Shown: positions 7,268-7,761 of the stretch, one piece after another
Layout: every line of letters starts with the position of its first letter
Position numbering within the stretch: position 1 is the first letter of the stretch
Assembly: GCA_016200765.1 (NCBI GenBank)
Contig: JACQEC010000101.1
Coordinates: 1-7,761, forward strand
DNA length: 7,761 bases
Direction: 5' to 3'
Source of the DNA: Chloroflexota bacterium
GTDB taxonomy: Bacteria; Chloroflexota; Anaerolineae; JACRMK01
Program-made: the position numbers and the translations under genes
The notes under the pieces: generated by a model
The model's input: only the letters and a program-made list of their open reading frames with translations
What the model was told of the DNA's origin: nothing
Databases searched by the model: none

Positions 7268-7632
7268 ATCGCGTCCTTTTCTTGGGTGCCATCGCCGACG
7301 ACGACCTGCCAATCCTCTTTAGCACAGCGTCAGCGTTTGCCTTCCCATCCTACGACGAGGGATTCGGATTGCCCGTGCTGGAGGCGATGGCCTGCGGTAC
7401 CCCCGTAATATGCTCGTCCGCACGTTCCTTGGCTGAGATAGCCAGCGGCGCCGCCTGCCTCGTTGACCCAGCCGATACAAATGGCTGGACGACGGCGATT
7501 GAGCAAGTCATGGGTGATTCCACGCTAAGAGCCCGGCTCATTGACTCGGGTCTCCAGCGCGCCCAGCAGTTTTCATGGGATAAGACCGCGCGCCTGACCC
7601 TGGCGGGTTACCGTCAATTAGCCGAACTCTGA
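7078..7632 (+). CDS. C-terminal (donor-binding) half of the broken GT4 glycosyltransferase
   Basis: This frame holds the GT-B C-terminal domain that binds the nucleotide-sugar donor. The frame is open from base 7030, after an in-frame TGA at 7027, but its first usable initiator is TTG at 7078, giving 184 residues. From that start, INKPHKN (17-23) is the phosphate-contacting loop. FLGAIADDDLP follows, and EGFGLPVLE (E94, E102) is the intact E-x7-E motif. The C-terminal helix ends before the TGA at 7630. All recognisable donor-site motifs are conserved, so the break looks recent or artefactual. Independent translation from TTG without a visible ribosome binding site is doubtful. Confidence 0.6.
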   Translation: MRTRFNLPERFILALGINKPHKNLHTLLAAFARAQTDAQLVLAGFYDPHFPDPRKQASQLDILNRVLFLGAIADDDLPILFSTASAFAFPSYDEGFGLPVLEAMACGTPVICSSARSLAEIASGAACLVDPADTNGWTTAIEQVMGDSTLRARLIDSGLQRAQQFSWDKTARLTLAGYRQLAEL

Positions 7633-7638
7633 TAAAAT
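7630..7638 (+). promoter_or_regulatory. Possible extended -10 element ahead of the HAD phosphatase gene
   Basis: TGATAAAAT reads as an extended -10 element: TGn followed by TAAAAT, which differs from TATAAT at one base. It overlaps the TGA stop of the upstream gene and lies 28 nt before the GTG at 7667, so a transcript starting around 7645 would have a leader of about 20 nt. No convincing -35 hexamer is seen at normal spacing. The gap of 34 nt is the longest in the window, which fits a secondary promoter, but the match could be chance. Confidence 0.3.
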
Positions 7639-7666
7639 CCATCAAACCCTATGCGATACATGCCCC

Positions 7667-7761
7667 GTGTCTAGCCTGCCTGCAGTATTCCTCGACCGCG
7701 ACGGCACGATTAACGTCGAGGTCAATTATCTCCGTACCCCGGACAGTTTGCAGCTAATCCC
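7667..7761 (+). CDS. gmhB: D-glycero-D-manno-heptose 1,7-bisphosphate 7-phosphatase (3' partial)
   Basis: The first 31 codons of a HAD-superfamily (IIIA) phosphatase are present before the window ends. FLDRDGTIN (8-16) contains the D10-x-D12-G-T catalytic motif, where the first Asp is the nucleophile and the second the general acid. The sequence before and after it (PAVFLDRDGTINVE, then NYLRTPD) matches the start of GmhB as I know it from E. coli (PAIFLDRDGTINVD). GmhB removes the 7-phosphate from heptose 1,7-bisphosphate on the cytosolic route to ADP- or GDP-heptose. The GTG at 7667 is the only standard start between the in-frame TAG at 7619 and the motif. HisB-type histidinol phosphatase is the main alternative but less likely in a glycan cluster. 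The remaining ~150 residues lie outside the window. Confidence 0.83.
   Translation, partial: MSSLPAVFLDRDGTINVEVNYLRTPDSLQLI

Larger units (their letters stand above)
6692..7632 (+). pseudogene. Interrupted GT4 family glycosyltransferase (internal deletion with frameshift)
   Basis: This locus encodes both Rossmann domains of a GT-B, GT4 family glycosyltransferase, but in different frames. The N-terminal domain is coherent from ATG 6692 to DLIPH (residues 113-117, ending near base 7045). The C-terminal domain is coherent in the other frame from about base 7039, beginning PRFTPAS and ending at the TGA at 7630. Intact relatives carry about 60-65 residues between DLIP and the DPRF-type motif, covering the AD-x-I-x-x-VSE segment and the interdomain linker, and these are absent here. 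The lesion is therefore a deletion, not a single-base slip, and restoring the frame requires a missing length of 3n+1 nt. Restored, the protein would be near 375 residues, normal for the family. A strain mutation and an assembly error cannot be told apart from the sequence alone. Confidence 0.8.

Noticed and set aside
7633..7666. Rho-independent terminator between the broken GT4 gene and gmhB.
   Set aside because: The short gap is AT-leaning with no GC-rich stem and no T-run.
7660..7674. ATG at 7660 as the start of the HAD phosphatase gene.
   Set aside because: That ATG is in a different frame and meets TAG at 7672. Only GTG 7667 is in frame with FLDRDGTIN.
1..7761. CRISPR array, tRNA/rRNA genes, insertion sequences or attachment sites.
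   Set aside because: No spaced direct repeats, cloverleaf-like sequence, transposase frame or terminal inverted repeats were found; the window is almost entirely accounted for by glycosylation genes.

Overview
The window is a plus-strand cluster of genes for surface-glycan or glycoprotein glycosylation. It is tightly packed and moderately GC-rich by eye. Every supported gene lies on the + strand, and neighbours overlap by 4 nt or are separated by at most 34 nt, so most of it reads as one operon. It contains no rRNA, tRNA, CRISPR array, insertion sequence or phage gene that I can see. The gene families and the short, SD-poor junctions are compatible with a member of Chloroflexota (Anaerolineae-like) or a similar environmental bacterium. 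That assignment rests on remembered family resemblance and is only a moderate-confidence inference.

Layout, left to right: (1) the 3' part of a GT2 family (rhamnosyltransferase-like) glycosyltransferase, cut by the window edge; (2) a GT4 family cytosolic glycosyltransferase starting at a GTG inside a GTGA overlap; (3) a GT39/ArnT-like polytopic GT-C transferase; (4) a DUF2723 (TMEM260/POMT-like) polytopic GT-C protein; (5) a second GT39/ArnT-like protein, clearly paralogous to (3); (6) a second GT4 gene that is broken, because its N- and C-terminal domains are in different frames and the linker between them is missing; (7) the first 31 codons of a HAD-family phosphatase, most likely D-glycero-D-manno-heptose 1,7-bisphosphate phosphatase (GmhB), running off the right edge.

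How they may work together (inference): the GT2 and GT4 enzymes would build a glycan on the cytoplasmic face from nucleotide sugars. The three GT-C membrane proteins would use polyprenyl-phosphate-linked sugars on the outer face, either to decorate the glycan or to glycosylate exported proteins. GmhB would supply a heptose precursor (for ADP- or GDP-heptose). No oligosaccharide flippase, polymerase or polyprenyl-P glycosyltransferase is in view, so the product cannot be named.

The points most worth a second look are the deletion-type lesion in gene 6, the GT39/DUF2723/GT39 trio with its shared C-terminal motif, and the altered signature residues in the DUF2723 protein. I did not find a clearly new biological system.
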